Shown here in pieces: positions 32,779-42,407 of a stretch of 64,000 nt of DNA. The stretch comes from Calothrix sp. C42_A2020_038 (GTDB lineage Bacteria; Cyanobacteriota; Cyanobacteriia; Cyanobacteriales; Nostocaceae). Under the pieces are notes generated by a model. The model searched no databases, was not told the origin of the DNA, and saw nothing but the letters and a program-made list of their open reading frames with translations. The stretch spans positions 1 through 64,000 of the forward strand of contig JACYLQ010000031.1 in the NCBI GenBank assembly GCA_015272395.1, read 5' to 3'. How positions within the stretch are numbered: position 1 is the stretch's first letter; the number at the start of each line of letters is the position of its first letter. The position numbers were made by a program, and so were the translations under genes.

Positions 32779-34356
32779 ATGCCCATCACACCTACTTACC
32801 CAGGAGTTTATATTGAGGAAATTCCGAGCGGTGTGCGCACAATTACAGGAGTTGCAACTTCAATCACTGCTTTTATTGGTCGTGCCCAACGTGGACTAAC
32901 TAATGAACCTATTACTATTAACAGTTACGGTGATTTTGAGCGTATTTTTGGTGGCTTGTGGATAGGAAGTACTCTAGGTTATGCTGTGCGAGATTTTTTC
33001 CTCAATGGTGGCGCCCAAGCGATTATTGTACGGTTGCATCGTAAAGATGGCGACAAGTCTGATACAGCTACATTAAATGCGAAAGGTTTAGAACTGACAG
33101 CAGCTTCTCCTGGTAGTTGGGGTAATTATTTACGCGCGCGGGTCGATCACGATGTGCCAGACGATGCAGATGCTCAACAATTGTTGGGTGTAGATAAAGC
33201 AGATTTATTTAACTTGACGGTGCGGGATATGAAAACAGGTGTAACTGAAATCTTTCGCAACCTGACAGTTAAAGAAAGCGCACGTAGAGTTGATAAAGTT
33301 TTAGCAAATGAATCACAATTTGTCAGAACTGGTGAACCGACATCAACTACAGTTCCCGAAAAACACAATAACCCAGCTGCTGGTAAAACTATCTGGGAGG
33401 ATGATAATGCATCATCCGGGGTAACTGATGTTGGTGATAAAGATGGATTACCTCTCAGCAAAGATGACTTTACGCCACAGAATGGAAAAAATGACAAAAA
33501 AGGGCTTTACGCGCTCCAAAAAACTGACTTGTTCAATTTGTTATGTATTCCACCACATCGACACGGTGGGGATATTGAACCGGAACTAGTTGCAGAAGCA
33601 GTAACGCTTTGTGAAAAACACCGTGCTTTCTTAATTGTTGACTCACCTAGTAGTTGGAAAACCAAGGATAATGCGAAGAGTGGAATCGCAAATATTGGCG
33701 CCAGTTCCAACTATGCAGCGGTGTTTTTTCCACGCATAATGCAACCAAACCCCCTGCGAAACAATCAAATGGAGGAGTTTGTTCCCTGCGGTGCAATTGC
33801 TGGTATATTTTCCCGCACTGATGCCCAACGAGGAGTTTGGAAGGCGCCAGCTGGGTTGGATGCAACTTTGGTCGGTGTTCCAAAGTTAAGTATATCTCTC
33901 AACGATGCCGAAAACGGAGAACTCAATCCTTTGGGTATTAATTGCTTGCGAACTTTTCCTGCTGCTGGTCGTGTGGTTTGGGGTTCTCGTACTTTACAAG
34001 GGAATGACCGTTTAGCTTCTGAATGGAAATATATTCCTATTCGTCGTTTGGCTTTATATATTGAAGAAAGTCTTTATCGTGGTACACAGTGGGTAGTTTT
34101 TGAACCCAATGATGAACCATTGTGGGCACAAATTCGCCTGAATATCGGCGCCTTCATGCAGAACCTGTTTCGTCAGGGAGCATTCCAAGGTAAAACGCCA
34201 CAGGAAGCATACTTTGTCAAATGTGATAAAGAGACGACTACTCAGAATGACATCAACCTGGGCATTGTCAATATTGTTGTTGGTTTTGCCCCACTCAAAC
34301 CCGCTGAGTTTGTGATTATCAAGCTACAGCAAATGGCAGGGCAAATCGCAGTTTAA
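32779..34356 (+). CDS. Contractile injection system sheath protein
   Basis: A 525-residue protein with AGGGAG upstream of the ATG. N-terminal PGVYIEEIPSGVRTITGVATSITAFIGRA is the classic sheath start; the C-terminus (EPNDEPLWAQIRLNIGAFMQNLFRQGAFQG...) is the conserved sheath domain that contacts the tube. The insertion between about residues 95 and 240 is variable in this family. The sheath contracts to drive the inner tube through a membrane. Only one sheath gene is present, unlike Afp/PVC systems with two or three. This gene starts the cluster that runs to 58416 in one direction. Confidence 0.96.
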   Translation: MPITPTYPGVYIEEIPSGVRTITGVATSITAFIGRAQRGLTNEPITINSYGDFERIFGGLWIGSTLGYAVRDFFLNGGAQAIIVRLHRKDGDKSDTATLNAKGLELTAASPGSWGNYLRARVDHDVPDDADAQQLLGVDKADLFNLTVRDMKTGVTEIFRNLTVKESARRVDKVLANESQFVRTGEPTSTTVPEKHNNPAAGKTIWEDDNASSGVTDVGDKDGLPLSKDDFTPQNGKNDKKGLYALQKTDLFNLLCIPPHRHGGDIEPELVAEAVTLCEKHRAFLIVDSPSSWKTKDNAKSGIANIGASSNYAAVFFPRIMQPNPLRNNQMEEFVPCGAIAGIFSRTDAQRGVWKAPAGLDATLVGVPKLSISLNDAENGELNPLGINCLRTFPAAGRVVWGSRTLQGNDRLASEWKYIPIRRLALYIEESLYRGTQWVVFEPNDEPLWAQIRLNIGAFMQNLFRQGAFQGKTPQEAYFVKCDKETTTQNDINLGIVNIVVGFAPLKPAEFVIIKLQQMAGQIAV

Positions 34357-34376
34357 GGAGGCTGAAGGAGTAAATT

Positions 34377-34904
34377 ATGGCTCAATTTAGTGCCAACCCC
34401 CAACGTTTCGATCCTTATAAAAACTTTAAATTCCGCGTTAAGTGGGATGGTAGGTATGTTGCTGGTGTCAGTAAAGTCAGTATGTTAAAACGGACGACAG
34501 AGGTAGTAAAACACAGGGAAGGAGGTGACCCTAGTAGCACTCGCAAGTCTCCAGGAAGAACGGAGTATGAAGCGATAACTCTGGAACGGGGAGTAACCCA
34601 CGACACCGAGTTTGAAAAGTGGGCAAATAAAGTTTGGAATTTTAATGCCGGCTTGGGTTCAGAGGTTTCGCTCCAAGATTTCCGTAAAGAAATTATTATC
34701 GAAGTTTATAATGAAGCCGGACAACCTGCAATCACCTACAAGGTATATCGTTGTTGGGTATCGGAATATCAAGCGATGCCAGATTTAGATGCGAATGCCA
34801 ATGCTGTTGCGATCCAACAAATTAAGTTAGAAAACGAAGGTTGGGAAAGAGATGAGTCTGTCACCGAACCCACAGAACCAAGCTTTACTAAACCAGCAAA
34901 CTAG
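34377..34904 (+). CDS. Contractile injection system inner tube protein
   Basis: A 175-residue protein of the T4 gp19/Afp1 family: PYKNFKFRVKWDGRYVAGVSKVS at the N-terminus, the HREGGDPSSTRKSPGRTEYEAITLERGVTHD central hairpin, and WVSEYQAMPDLDANANAVAIQQIKLENEGW at the C-terminus. It forms hexameric rings that carry cargo. It lies 20 bp after the sheath gene, so the two are co-expressed. It is the only tube gene of this class in the cluster. Confidence 0.95.
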   Translation: MAQFSANPQRFDPYKNFKFRVKWDGRYVAGVSKVSMLKRTTEVVKHREGGDPSSTRKSPGRTEYEAITLERGVTHDTEFEKWANKVWNFNAGLGSEVSLQDFRKEIIIEVYNEAGQPAITYKVYRCWVSEYQAMPDLDANANAVAIQQIKLENEGWERDESVTEPTEPSFTKPAN

Positions 34905-34959
34905 AGAGTTTTGGATTTTTGATGGAGTCTAACACCTATCCTTGAATCTAAAATCTTCT

Positions 34960-35721
34960 ATGCAAACACCTTCTATTTGTGAACTTGTAAGTGTTTGGGA
35001 ATGGGGACTGACAAAACATCCGGTACAGCGAGCTTTAAAGTTGTTAACTACAGCGTTTCCCCAAACTCCACTTGATACATTGGCACAACTCAGCATTGGT
35101 CAGCGTGATGCTTATCTATTGACTTTGCGCGAGTTGGTGTTTGGTCCAAAATTGGTGAGTTTGGCAAGTTGTCCTCATTGTGGTGAGCGCTTAGAGTTAG
35201 CTTTCGATGTTGCAGATATTATGGTTGAGGGGATGCATTTACTTCCAGAACCTAAACTTCAAGAGACATTCAGTGTAGATGTTGGCGATTGCCAAGTACA
35301 ATTTCGTCTACCCAATAGTCTTGATATTGCAGATCTTGTCAGCCATAATAATATTGCTGATAGTGAGCAATTTCTACTTGAACGTTGCGTTTTAGCAGTT
35401 CACAATCACTGCAAACAGACGACTGATGAACTACGAGCAGACATTCCAAGTATTCGGGATGCAATTGTCAGACATATGGCTGAGGTAGACCCACAAGCAG
35501 ATATGCAATTCAACTTAGTTTGTCCGTCTTGCAATCATCAGTGGCAAGTTCTTTTTGATATTCTCTTGTTCTTTTGGCAGGAGATTGATGCTTGGGCGTA
35601 TCGTATCCTACGGGAAGTACATACGTTAGCATCTGCCTACGGTTGGCACGAAGCTGATATTTTAGGGATGAATCCCCATCGGCGCCAATTTTATTTGCAA
35701 TTAATTACTTCCAAAAATTAA
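34960..35721 (+). CDS. Zinc-ribbon CIS protein (baseplate hub chaperone-like)
   Basis: The protein is about 253 residues from the ATG at 34960 (MQTPSICELVSVWEWG). Two CxxC pairs, CPHCGERLELAFDV (about 75) and LVCPSCNHQWQVLFDI (about 195), can bind zinc together. FWQEIDAWAYRILREVHTLASAYGWHEADILGM near the C-terminus is typical of the gp51-like 'baseplate hub assembly chaperone' proteins found after tube genes in CIS clusters. The role in assembly is inferred from family position. Confidence 0.7.
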   Translation: MQTPSICELVSVWEWGLTKHPVQRALKLLTTAFPQTPLDTLAQLSIGQRDAYLLTLRELVFGPKLVSLASCPHCGERLELAFDVADIMVEGMHLLPEPKLQETFSVDVGDCQVQFRLPNSLDIADLVSHNNIADSEQFLLERCVLAVHNHCKQTTDELRADIPSIRDAIVRHMAEVDPQADMQFNLVCPSCNHQWQVLFDILLFFWQEIDAWAYRILREVHTLASAYGWHEADILGMNPHRRQFYLQLITSKN

Positions 35722-35780
35722 ATTTTTGATCTTGTGGGATGGGCATTTTTGCCCAGTCCTACATATCGGGCAGTTCTACT

Positions 35781-36794
35781 ATGAACAACTATCTCAGCAA
35801 TTTAGCAGCCAGAACTCTTAACCAAGTGGAAGTTATTCAACCTCGACTGGCATCGATATTTGAACCTTTACAAAATAATCCAGAATTGGCTACAGAACAA
35901 CTGAGCATTGACACAGAAGTTGTTGATAATCAAAGTTCTCTTGGGTTGATACCCCAAGAGAAAGTAGAAACCAAAATCTCTATGGAGACTCAAAAACCTC
36001 TTTCCGTTCATGGTGAGGAAGTTACTATCAAACCTCATAGAAATCAAGAAATTTCTACAAAAGAGGAAACCCAGGCAAAAATAATATCTTCTGTTACGAA
36101 CAAAACTTTTTCGCAGTCTGAACCGGAAATACATCAACCAACACGTACGCCTAATACTTATCAAAATTTACAGCTACAGCCAAACGTATCATCTAGCTTG
36201 GAGATTTTACCCAATGGCATAGGCAAGATACCTAAATTTAACACAGGTTCGGCGCCTAGCGCTAGCACAGAAATTTTGTCTATGCCACAGTTACCAACTT
36301 CAAATATAAATTCGTATGAATATTCGTATGAATATAGGTCTGACGAACGGGAAAGCGTAAATCTACCAACTCCAAAAAATACTCACAAATTAAACACTAA
36401 TAGTAAATTTACTAATAGAACACAAGCAGAAATTAATATCCATCAACCAAAAGATGATTCATATACAAAGCATTTAGCAGAATTTCAACCCAAGAAAGTA
36501 TCTACTAATGTTTTAATATCAAAAGAATTACCCAGTAATATAAATGACATTGATCATCTGATTCCTCTGACAATAAAACCAGCAATTAATATGTATCCGC
36601 GCGTGCAGGTATCGAGTAACATAGATACTGCCTTGACTGAACAAACACCAACACCAACAATTAACGTTACCATTGGAAAGATTGAAGTCCGCGCGACTCC
36701 CTCCGTTGCTCCAGAAACTAAGCAACGACCAAAACCTTCTGTAATGGGTTTAGATGAATACTTACATCAACGTGCGAAAGGAGATCATCGATGA
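35781..36794 (+). CDS. Disordered CIS-associated protein
   Basis: The protein is about 337 residues from the ATG at 35781 (MNNYLSNLAARTLNQVEVIQPRLASIFE). Only the two ends look conserved: the N-terminal amphipathic helix, and the C-terminal INVTIGKIEVRATPS...GLDEYLHQRA. The middle 250 residues are rich in Ser, Thr, Asn, Gln and Pro and are probably disordered. Similar bipartite proteins occur beside the cap gene in CIS clusters of cyanobacteria and other phyla, with unknown function. It overlaps the next gene by 4 bp (ATGA), so the two are translationally coupled. Confidence 0.65.
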   Translation: MNNYLSNLAARTLNQVEVIQPRLASIFEPLQNNPELATEQLSIDTEVVDNQSSLGLIPQEKVETKISMETQKPLSVHGEEVTIKPHRNQEISTKEETQAKIISSVTNKTFSQSEPEIHQPTRTPNTYQNLQLQPNVSSSLEILPNGIGKIPKFNTGSAPSASTEILSMPQLPTSNINSYEYSYEYRSDERESVNLPTPKNTHKLNTNSKFTNRTQAEINIHQPKDDSYTKHLAEFQPKKVSTNVLISKELPSNINDIDHLIPLTIKPAINMYPRVQVSSNIDTALTEQTPTPTINVTIGKIEVRATPSVAPETKQRPKPSVMGLDEYLHQRAKGDHR

Positions 36795-38005
36795 GCAACT
36801 CCTTAGCGATCGCCGCTGTTACTGCTACCCTAACTCACTTGTTAAATGATGGCATCATTCTTGATACCCCAGGTACAACTGTTACTGCTAAACCGCCAGA
36901 AAAAGCCCGCAATACCAGGAATAATCAGCTAAATCTGTTTTTATACCAAACCATGCCAAATGCAGCATGGCGAAATATGGATATGACTCCTCAAGTGAAA
37001 CCCGGTGAAACAGGTCAACCACCACTGGCATTAAACTTGTTCTACTTAATTACAGCTTATGGGGAGGATGAAGATGATATCAAAAGCCATCGCCTTTTAG
37101 GTAAGGCAATGAGTATTTTACACGACCATCCCTTACTTGATGCGAATGAGATTAGGGATGCTTTACCTGATAATGATCTTTATCAGCAAATTGAACGGGT
37201 ACGCATCACTCCGCAGCCTATGTCCTTGGAAGAAATGTCTAAGTTGTGGATGATGTTCCAAACCCAGTACCGAATTTCTGCTGCTTATCAAGTAGCGGTT
37301 GTGTTAATTGAAAGTACTCTATCAGTGAAAACACCATTACCAGTACTAACACGCGGCACCAACGATAGTGGTGTTAGTTCCCAAGCTGACTTAATACCAC
37401 CTTTCCCAACCTTAGAAGTAATTATTCCTATTAACCAACAACCTAGCGCGCGTTTGGGTGAAGAGTTAACTATCAAAGGGCACCATCTAAGTGGTGATGA
37501 TGTAGTTATTAGATTATCTAACCCCAGTTTACCAACAGCAATAGAGCTAACTACGCTACCCGGAAGAACAGCACAAGAACTCAAGATACTACTACCGAAC
37601 AACCCTGCTCAATTACCTGTGGGTTTTTATAGCTTGGTTGGTGTCATTAAACAAACTAACCAGCCAGACAAAACAACAAACGAATTATTATTCTCTCTGG
37701 CGCCGAGCATTGTAGATTTTAGCCCAAACCCAGCAGTTCGTAACCCCAGTGGCAATGTCACATTAACCGTGAATTGCAGTCCAGAAATTAGACTTGACCA
37801 GAGGGTTAGTTTATTAGTAGGCGATCGCGAGGTTTCCCCACAAGTCCGAACAAATCAATCGGAAGCGTTGGTATTTGAAATTAATAACATTGCAGTTGGT
37901 GAATATTTTCTTCGCTTACGTGTAGATGGAATTGACAGTTTGTTAATAAATCGTGGCGTGAAACCCCCCGTTTTTGACGCTACTCAAAAGGTGATAATTC
38001 AATGA
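36791..38005 (+). CDS. DUF4255 tail-terminator/cap protein
   Basis: A 404-residue protein. The N-terminal DUF4255 domain (about 1-185; AIAAVTATLTHLLNDGI, LNLFLYQTMPNAAWRNM, LALNLFYLITAYGEDEDD) corresponds to the cap that ends the sheath-tube in Afp16/Pvc16-type systems. The C-terminal half contains an Ig/IPT-like domain (LGEELTIKGHHLSGDDVVIRL, PNPAVRNPSGNVTLTV), common in cyanobacterial versions. Two HIP1 octamers (36806-36813, 37821-37828) and one GGCGCC lie in this gene. It overlaps the ATPase gene by 4 bp. Confidence 0.9.
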   Translation: MSNSLAIAAVTATLTHLLNDGIILDTPGTTVTAKPPEKARNTRNNQLNLFLYQTMPNAAWRNMDMTPQVKPGETGQPPLALNLFYLITAYGEDEDDIKSHRLLGKAMSILHDHPLLDANEIRDALPDNDLYQQIERVRITPQPMSLEEMSKLWMMFQTQYRISAAYQVAVVLIESTLSVKTPLPVLTRGTNDSGVSSQADLIPPFPTLEVIIPINQQPSARLGEELTIKGHHLSGDDVVIRLSNPSLPTAIELTTLPGRTAQELKILLPNNPAQLPVGFYSLVGVIKQTNQPDKTTNELLFSLAPSIVDFSPNPAVRNPSGNVTLTVNCSPEIRLDQRVSLLVGDREVSPQVRTNQSEALVFEINNIAVGEYFLRLRVDGIDSLLINRGVKPPVFDATQKVIIQ

Positions 38006-39948
38006 ACGACCTGGAACAATGGCACAAAGGTAACGAGCAGTATCTGAAAACAGCTTTAACTTGGTTACGGCTGCGTTTGTCGCAGCTTGGCGATGACAAT
38101 GATGAGATGAAGCAAGCTGCTGAAGCAATGGCTGTAGCTGAAGCGACTAACCCACCTCCGGCTTTAATGATTTTGAGCCAGCGATTGGGGCTTTCTCGCT
38201 TTGAACAGCAAGTACTATTACTGTGTGCGGCAATAGAATTAGATACTAGTATTGCCAGTCTTTGTGCCCATGCCCAGGAAGATTCTCATCGTCCTTATCC
38301 GACCTTTGCCTTGGCTTTGACGTTGTTTGCAGAAGCTGCTTGGGATGTTCTTTCACCAGAACGACCTCTACGTTACTGGCGCCTAATTGAAATTAACCAA
38401 CCTGGCGCCCAACCTTTAACTATCAGCGCTTTACGTGCTGACGAGCGAATTGTTAATTTTCTCAAAGGGTTAAATTACCTTGATGACAGGTTATCACCGT
38501 TATTGATGCCGTTAGAAATAGCAGTCGGTCAGGATCAGCTGCCTCCCTCCCAACAGTCAGGGGTGGAAAATATCATCCGCCATCTGCAACAACCAACAAC
38601 AAGACACAATCCCCCAATAATTCAACTCTTGGGGGCAGATATACCCAGTAAGCAGTTGGTCGCAACTCACTGCGCTCAAACTCTAGGTTTGCACTTATAC
38701 CGTCTTCCCATACAGTTGCTACCTGCAAACATCGCCGAGTTAGAAACCTTTATCCGCTTGTGGCAAAGAGAAAGTTTCTTATTACCCCTTGCACTTTATG
38801 TAGAAGCTTGCGAACTTGAAAGCGGGCAAAAATCTACTTTATACCGTTTTCTTCTCCGCACTCAGGGAGTGATTTTTCTTGACACGCGCGATGTGCAATT
38901 AGAGCTTGGGTGCCCGACTTTACCTATAGATGTTGCTAAACCCACACTAGCAGAACAACAAGCAGCTTGGTCGCAGTTTTTAGGAGCATCAGCTTCCCCG
39001 ACTCCGGCACTGTTAGCGGGACAATTTAACTTGAGTTTGACAGTTATTAAAGAAATTGCTCTCAACGAAGAAAAAATGAATGAAAAGATTTGGGATGCTT
39101 GCTTAGTTCGCACTCGTCCTCAATTAGATGCTCTCGCCCAAAGACTCAACCCGAAAGCAACTTGGGATGATATTGTACTACCAAAAGATGCTTTAGATTT
39201 GCTGCAACAAACCGCTAACCAAGTGCAACAACGCAGTCTTATTTATGAAAACTGGGGATTTCATCGCCAAATGAACCGAGGTTTTGGTATCAGTGCCTTA
39301 TTTGCTGGCGACAGTGGTACTGGTAAAACAATGGCTGCGGAAGTGATTGCCAATGACTTGCGGTTGAACCTTTACCGAATTGACCTTTCGGCAGTAGTTA
39401 GTAAATACATCGGTGAAACCGAGAAAAACTTGCGGCGCCTATTTGATGCTGCGGAAGATGGTGGAGCCATCCTATTTTTTGATGAAGCTGATGCTTTATT
39501 TGGGAAACGCAGTGAAGTTAAAGATAGCCATGACCGCTACGCCAATATAGAAATTAATTATTTATTACAACGTATGGAAGCTTATCGCGGTCTAGCGATA
39601 CTAGCTACAAATATGAAAAGTGCCTTAGATACAGCTTTTTTAAGAAGATTACGATTTGTAATTGATTTTCCTTTTCCTGGCATCGCCGAACGCAAAGACA
39701 TTTGGCAGCGCGCGTTTCCTCCCGAAACTCCCACTCAAGACTTAGACTTTGGGCGCCTAGCACATCTGAATTTAACAGGTGGCAGCATTCATAATATTGC
39801 CCTCAACGCTGCTTTTTTAGCAGCAAGAGAAGGTACTCACGTCACTATGCCACTGATATTAAATGCTGCTCGTACAGAGTTACGTAAAATGGAGCGACCC
39901 ATTAATGAAGCTGATTTTCGCTATGCAGTGTTAGGAGTAGGAGTATGA
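38002..39948 (+). CDS. CIS AAA+ ATPase (Afp15-like)
   Basis: A 648-residue protein. The C-terminal AAA+ domain (about 395-648) has Walker A GDSGTGKT (about 436-443), Walker B AILFFDEADALFGKR (about 487-500), a sensor Asn in LAILATNMK, and the arginine finger region AFLRRLRFVIDFPFP. The N-terminal 390 residues include an inactive second AAA-like region, as in Afp15/Pvc15. The ATPase is thought to help assemble or load the particle. It overlaps neighbours by 4 bp on both sides. Confidence 0.93.
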   Translation: MNDLEQWHKGNEQYLKTALTWLRLRLSQLGDDNDEMKQAAEAMAVAEATNPPPALMILSQRLGLSRFEQQVLLLCAAIELDTSIASLCAHAQEDSHRPYPTFALALTLFAEAAWDVLSPERPLRYWRLIEINQPGAQPLTISALRADERIVNFLKGLNYLDDRLSPLLMPLEIAVGQDQLPPSQQSGVENIIRHLQQPTTRHNPPIIQLLGADIPSKQLVATHCAQTLGLHLYRLPIQLLPANIAELETFIRLWQRESFLLPLALYVEACELESGQKSTLYRFLLRTQGVIFLDTRDVQLELGCPTLPIDVAKPTLAEQQAAWSQFLGASASPTPALLAGQFNLSLTVIKEIALNEEKMNEKIWDACLVRTRPQLDALAQRLNPKATWDDIVLPKDALDLLQQTANQVQQRSLIYENWGFHRQMNRGFGISALFAGDSGTGKTMAAEVIANDLRLNLYRIDLSAVVSKYIGETEKNLRRLFDAAEDGGAILFFDEADALFGKRSEVKDSHDRYANIEINYLLQRMEAYRGLAILATNMKSALDTAFLRRLRFVIDFPFPGIAERKDIWQRAFPPETPTQDLDFGRLAHLNLTGGSIHNIALNAAFLAAREGTHVTMPLILNAARTELRKMERPINEADFRYAVLGVGV

Positions 39949-40202
39949 ATATTAACATTCACATTGACAGGCTGGTTTTAGATGGGTTGCCCATTCCTCA
40001 CAGTCAACGTCCGATGTTGCAAGCTGCGATAGAGGCAGAGTTGGGGCGTTTACTGGTTGCTGGTCAATTGGCGCCGGGTTTGTTAGCAGGTGGTAGAGTA
40101 CCTAATTTATCTGGTGGCAATATTCAACTGACACAGGAAAGCAATCTGACTTTGTTGGGACAACAGGTAGCTCAAGCAGTGTATGGAGGATTAGGGCAAT
40201 GA
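39945..40202 (+). CDS. Small CIS-associated protein, 85 aa
   Basis: This short protein begins MNINIHIDRLVLDGLPIPHSQRPMLQ and ends QAVYGGLGQ, a pattern seen in small genes that follow the ATPase in several CIS clusters. It has no enzyme motif. It overlaps both the ATPase and the first DUF4157 gene by 4 bp, so it couples structural and cargo genes. A cargo-adaptor or loading role is a guess. It contains the last GGCGCC (40069-40074) before the GGCGCC-free cargo block. Confidence 0.6.
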   Translation: MNINIHIDRLVLDGLPIPHSQRPMLQAAIEAELGRLLVAGQLAPGLLAGGRVPNLSGGNIQLTQESNLTLLGQQVAQAVYGGLGQ

Positions 40203-41857
40203 ATCGTCAGACAGCGACGCAAACAAAACCAACAACCTCACCACTTAGCAGTGCAATTTTGCAGCGTCAATGTAATTCCTGCGGGCAAAAAACGGTTGTG
40301 GGTGGTGAATGTGCTGAGTGTCAAAAAAACAAACCGCTTCTACAACGTCTTGCTAGCAGCCAAGCTGAAGTTGGGGAAGTGCCGCCAATTGTGCATGAGG
40401 TTTTGAATTCTTTTGGAAAACCCCTGGATGAAACTACTCGTACTTTCATGGAATCTCGCTTTGGACAGGATTTTAGCACCGTGCGGGTGCATACAGATAC
40501 TCAGGCGGCGGAGTCCGCGCAGGCAGTCAATGCCCTAGCGTATACAGTGGGGCGGGATATAGTGTTTGGCACAGGGCAGTATGCACCAGGTACACATGCA
40601 GGAAAGCGGCTATTGGCACATGAGTTGACCCATGTAGTACAACAGAACGCAACTGCACAAATGCAAACTATGGCGCTAGAGATAGCTACGTCAGAGGATG
40701 TTTACGAACAGGAAGCAGAAACTGTAGCGACACAGATTGTGGGTGGTGATAGTGTCAGAGTTCAAGGTTCACTCTCTAGTTCATCTATCCGCCGTTTGCA
40801 AAGGCAGCGTAGACAAGACACTCATGCTGGTGTTTTTGAAATGACACAACATGCACCACTCGGTGGACCGACCTTTAGCCCTCAAGCTCAGTATAATGTG
40901 CGGTTGGAATTCTTGCCCTATCCCGTCGTAGACTGCGAACGGATTGCGATGACTCAAACCGTTGTCTCCACCTACGCTGGGAATTTAGTCTATGGAAGTA
41001 CAGCACGACGCGATCGCTCCCTGACAGCTGCTGAAGGCACAGAAGGAGTAGGCATCGACCGACTGAGTGGTCGCTCACAGCCTTATTACGGCACTAATAA
41101 TGCAGGAAACACAGCAGGCATAGCCCACTTTGGTAGTCGAACTGCTGGAAACCGACCAGATCGAGCTTGGATTGAAGATACACCCGGATTTGATGGGAGT
41201 AATCCTGCTAGTAGTAGAACAGCAGGAGATACAATGTCCCAACAGTTTGAAACCTGTGCCATATGCACTCAAGGCAGGGATATAAATGCTTACTATGGTT
41301 GTGTTTCTTGGGGATTTAATATCGATGTCAGCAATAATTTTACCGAATCAGCATTTGCCCTTGTTTCTAGAGGTACACCCTCCGCTGATTTTCTCGCTGC
41401 TGCTCGCAAATGGAATGCCCAAACAACACCAGTTGCGACAACGGATTTACCAATTCCCAGCCATACTACACATAACACACATATGACCCGCAACGAACTC
41501 AATGCCGAAATCACCTCTTTAGAAACTAGGCTCAGAGGTTTACCCGCAGGTCATGCTGATATTCCGCAAATTACCTTTGAGTTGCGAGCTTTACGTGATA
41601 TCCGAGATGCCATTCGGTATAACGAAGACCAAGGTTATCTAAGGCTGGAAATTAGAATGATTCAAGCCAAGGTAGGCGCATTACAAGACGGAATATGGGG
41701 ATATGACACAGTGCGACGAGTTAAGTTGTGGCAAGCTGTTCACGGTCTGGTTGCTGATGGTCGGGTTGGTCCTATCACATTGGAAAGAATGGGAATTAAT
41801 CGCGTTGGAGACTATCCATTACCAGATACATCACCAACAGCAACTAGAGTTGTTTAA
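40199..41857 (+). CDS. DUF4157 CIS cargo protein 1, with peptidoglycan-binding domain
   Basis: A 552-residue protein. There is an N-terminal four-Cys ribbon (C25, C28, C38, C41 in CNSCGQK...GECAECQ). The eCIS core DUF4157 domain (about 60-150) has the putative zinc site HELTH (141-145). A middle domain of unknown fold follows (about 210-410; YGTNNAGNTAGIAHFG, CYGCVSWGF-like YYGCVSWGFNIDVSNN). A C-terminal peptidoglycan-binding domain 1 (IQAKVGALQDGIWGYDT...VADGRVGPITLERMG) ends the protein. DUF4157 marks proteins associated with, and often delivered by, CIS. The middle domain is the likely toxin but is not recognised. A HIP1 octamer is at 41010-41017. Confidence 0.88.
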   Translation: MNRQTATQTKPTTSPLSSAILQRQCNSCGQKTVVGGECAECQKNKPLLQRLASSQAEVGEVPPIVHEVLNSFGKPLDETTRTFMESRFGQDFSTVRVHTDTQAAESAQAVNALAYTVGRDIVFGTGQYAPGTHAGKRLLAHELTHVVQQNATAQMQTMALEIATSEDVYEQEAETVATQIVGGDSVRVQGSLSSSSIRRLQRQRRQDTHAGVFEMTQHAPLGGPTFSPQAQYNVRLEFLPYPVVDCERIAMTQTVVSTYAGNLVYGSTARRDRSLTAAEGTEGVGIDRLSGRSQPYYGTNNAGNTAGIAHFGSRTAGNRPDRAWIEDTPGFDGSNPASSRTAGDTMSQQFETCAICTQGRDINAYYGCVSWGFNIDVSNNFTESAFALVSRGTPSADFLAAARKWNAQTTPVATTDLPIPSHTTHNTHMTRNELNAEITSLETRLRGLPAGHADIPQITFELRALRDIRDAIRYNEDQGYLRLEIRMIQAKVGALQDGIWGYDTVRRVKLWQAVHGLVADGRVGPITLERMGINRVGDYPLPDTSPTATRVV

Positions 41858-41873
41858 GGGGGGAAACTTAGGT

Positions 41874-42407
41874 ATGGAAGATTCTAAAATACTCGATTGG
41901 TTGGCAGGTGCTACCTTTGAGAAACTGTTCCTACAAGGACAGGCAACACAAGCACTAAGCCAGCCCAACGCGGAAGCAGAACTAACCAGGATTGTGGCGT
42001 TAAGTGATATTGAGCCAAAATCGCGCGTGCTAGCCCACGAACTGCTTATCCAAGCAGGTCATCCAGTAAATCCTGAGTTGGCAGAAGTTTATTGTCAAAC
42101 CTTACCTGCTACTTTTTCTCATAATTGGTGGGGAATGCCTGGTAATTACATTGAACGCTTAGGTCAAACAGTAATTTCTTTTGGCAAAGTTGCTCTACCA
42201 TGTCTGTCTCATTTATTAGATGATAAACGCCCCTTGGGATATTTCGGCAGCGAGGAACCGACTTTTAATCAAATGATGCAATATCGCGTCTGCGATTTAG
42301 CTGCATATTTCATCGCGGTAATTACCAATATTTCTTACCAAGATTCAGATAATCCAAGGGTTCGGGATGAATTTGTTCAGGAATTACGTGGAAAATTAAG
42401 CCCATGA
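41874..42407 (+). CDS. Immunity-like protein between two cargo genes
   Basis: The protein is 177 residues from the ATG at 41874 (MEDSKILDWLAGATFEKL), preceded by AAGGGGGG 8 nt upstream. It is helical, acidic and tryptophan-containing (TFSHNWWGMPGNYIERLG; LPCLSHLLDDKRPLGYFGSEE), like HEAT-type immunity proteins. It lies 16 bp after one DUF4157 gene and overlaps the next by 4 bp. No family is named with certainty. The position inside the cargo cassette is what suggests an immunity or chaperone role for cargo 1 (inference). Confidence 0.6.
   Translation: MEDSKILDWLAGATFEKLFLQGQATQALSQPNAEAELTRIVALSDIEPKSRVLAHELLIQAGHPVNPELAEVYCQTLPATFSHNWWGMPGNYIERLGQTVISFGKVALPCLSHLLDDKRPLGYFGSEEPTFNQMMQYRVCDLAAYFIAVITNISYQDSDNPRVRDEFVQELRGKLSP

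Noticed and set aside
40875-41272. Minus-strand ORFs within cargo 1
   Set aside because: They are shadow frames of the DUF4157 gene with no start signals.
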